Source: an uncultured Lachnospiraceae bacterium (GTDB taxonomy: Bacteria; Bacillota_A; Clostridia; Lachnospirales; Lachnospiraceae). From it: a DNA stretch of 5,451 nt. The notes under the pieces are model-generated. The model saw only the letters and a program-made list of their open reading frames with translations, was not told the origin of the DNA and searched no databases. Position numbers and translations under genes: made by a program. Shown here in pieces: positions 4,824 through 5,451 of the stretch; the stretch's first letter is position 1, and every line of letters begins with the position of its first letter. The DNA lies in the NCBI GenBank assembly GCA_947302185.1, contig CAMYVI010000182.1, positions 1-5,451 on the forward strand. Direction: 5' to 3'.

Positions 4824-5451
4824 ATGAGCCTTAATTCGCTCGTATTTGTTATATTTGTATTTCTCGGGGTCATCGTTTATTACCTGATCCCGGGGAAATA
4901 CCAATGGTGCTGGCTGCTTGCAGCCAGTTACATTTATTATATTGCAAACGGCCGGGGACTGGTAGTGTTCCTTGCAATCACCACGGTTTCCACCTGGCTC
5001 GCCGGCCTTGTTCTCTCAAAAGAAGCGGATGATAAAAAACGCCGGATCATCACTGCTGTCACGCTGGTGTTTAATTTCGGGATTCTGGGTATTCTGAAAT
5101 ATACGAATTTCATTATATTCAATTTCAATCAGATCACAGGCGGACATCTCTCATTTGTTGATTTTGCACTTCCGATCGGCATTTCATTTTATACATTTCA
5201 GTCCATGGGTTATCTTCTGGATGTGTGCTGGAAGAGGCAGGAGGCAGAGCAAAACCTGCTGCGGTTTGCCCTTTTTGTTTCTTTTTTCCCGCAGATCCTT
5301 CAGGGACCTATAGGGAGATATTCCGGGCTTGCGTCTCAACTTTACGAGGAGCACAGGCCGGATGCTGTCAGGATGGAAAGAGCGGTTTTGCGTATCCTCT
5401 GGGGATTCTTTAAAAAGATGGTCATCGCGGATAATGCTGTCTATTTTGGCA
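4824..5451 (+). CDS. MBOAT family membrane O-acyltransferase (AlgI/DltB-like), 3' partial
   Basis: ATG 4824 follows GAGG (4812-4815) by 8 bases. The frame stays open for 209 codons to the right edge. The protein has no cleavable signal; N-terminal membrane helices lie at about 3-22, 27-42 and 45-65, with a further one near 77-100. Family hallmarks are 'ALPIGISFYTFQSMGYLLDV' (115-134), 'FFPQILQGPIGRY' (154-166) and 'GFFKKMVIAD' (194-203). The invariant catalytic His lies beyond the window. MBOAT proteins of this group move acyl groups, usually acetyl, across the membrane to polysaccharides or teichoic acids, often with an SGNH/AlgX-type partner. Coupling to the preceding lipoprotein fits an envelope role. 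Members typically run to 450-500 residues, so less than half is visible. Whether the acceptor is alginate-like, teichoic or another glycan cannot be told. Confidence 0.93.
   Translation, partial: MSLNSLVFVIFVFLGVIVYYLIPGKYQWCWLLAASYIYYIANGRGLVVFLAITTVSTWLAGLVLSKEADDKKRRIITAVTLVFNFGILGILKYTNFIIFNFNQITGGHLSFVDFALPIGISFYTFQSMGYLLDVCWKRQEAEQNLLRFALFVSFFPQILQGPIGRYSGLASQLYEEHRPDAVRMERAVLRILWGFFKKMVIADNAVYFG

Noticed and set aside
4281..4904. 207-residue minus-strand frame, basic and Leu/His/Tyr-rich
   Set aside because: Its composition is an antisense artefact of the repetitive acidic lipoprotein tail; it also overlaps the MBOAT start.
5225..5413. 62-residue plus-strand frame
   Set aside because: It is out of frame inside the MBOAT gene, whose family motifs are in the other frame.

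Overview
The window looks like chromosomal DNA of a low-to-medium GC Gram-positive anaerobe, most likely a Clostridia/Lachnospiraceae-type bacterium. The grounds are strong GGAGG-type ribosome binding sites, the Clostridia-style LUD-domain and 'GKGKGGYSYL' kinase-like proteins, a diderm-free surface repertoire (lipoprotein with TP-rich and SH3 parts, MBOAT acyltransferase), and tightly packed genes all on the + strand. No tRNA, rRNA, CRISPR array, insertion sequence or phage gene is visible.

Region 1 (1-1538) holds the 3' part of a gene that joins the C-terminal half of an alpha/beta hydrolase to a small Bud32/RIO-like protein kinase domain. A complete LUD-domain protein with a C-terminal cysteine cluster overlaps it by 8 bases. 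A strong stem-loop with a T-run follows (1508-1538). Region 2 (1548-2579) is a complete Gfo/Idh/MocA NAD(P)-dependent oxidoreductase with its own ribosome binding site just after that stem-loop. Region 3 (2580-2985) has no convincing gene. It holds a doubtful short TTG-started ORF, several stem-loops that overlap in mutually exclusive pairs, and a promoter with an extended -10 at 2873-2898.

Region 4 (2986-3783) is an unrecognised multi-pass membrane protein with two cysteine clusters, the second resembling a zinc-binding knuckle. Region 5 (3784-5451) begins with an extended -10 promoter and a foldable leader. These are followed by a secreted lipoprotein with a Thr-Pro linker, one SH3b domain and a Gly/Ser/Asp repeat tail. 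Sixteen bases further on starts an MBOAT O-acyltransferase that runs off the right edge.

Regions 1-2 look like soluble, cytoplasmic metabolic or regulatory functions whose substrates cannot be read from the sequence. Regions 4-5 are envelope functions. The lipoprotein and MBOAT gene probably form one transcript devoted to acylating a cell-envelope or exported polysaccharide. Nothing in the window amounts to a clearly new multi-gene system. The most distinctive points are the hydrolase-kinase fusion, the Asp-to-Glu change in the oxidoreductase active-site motif, the overlapping hairpins of region 3, and the orphan Cys-rich membrane protein.
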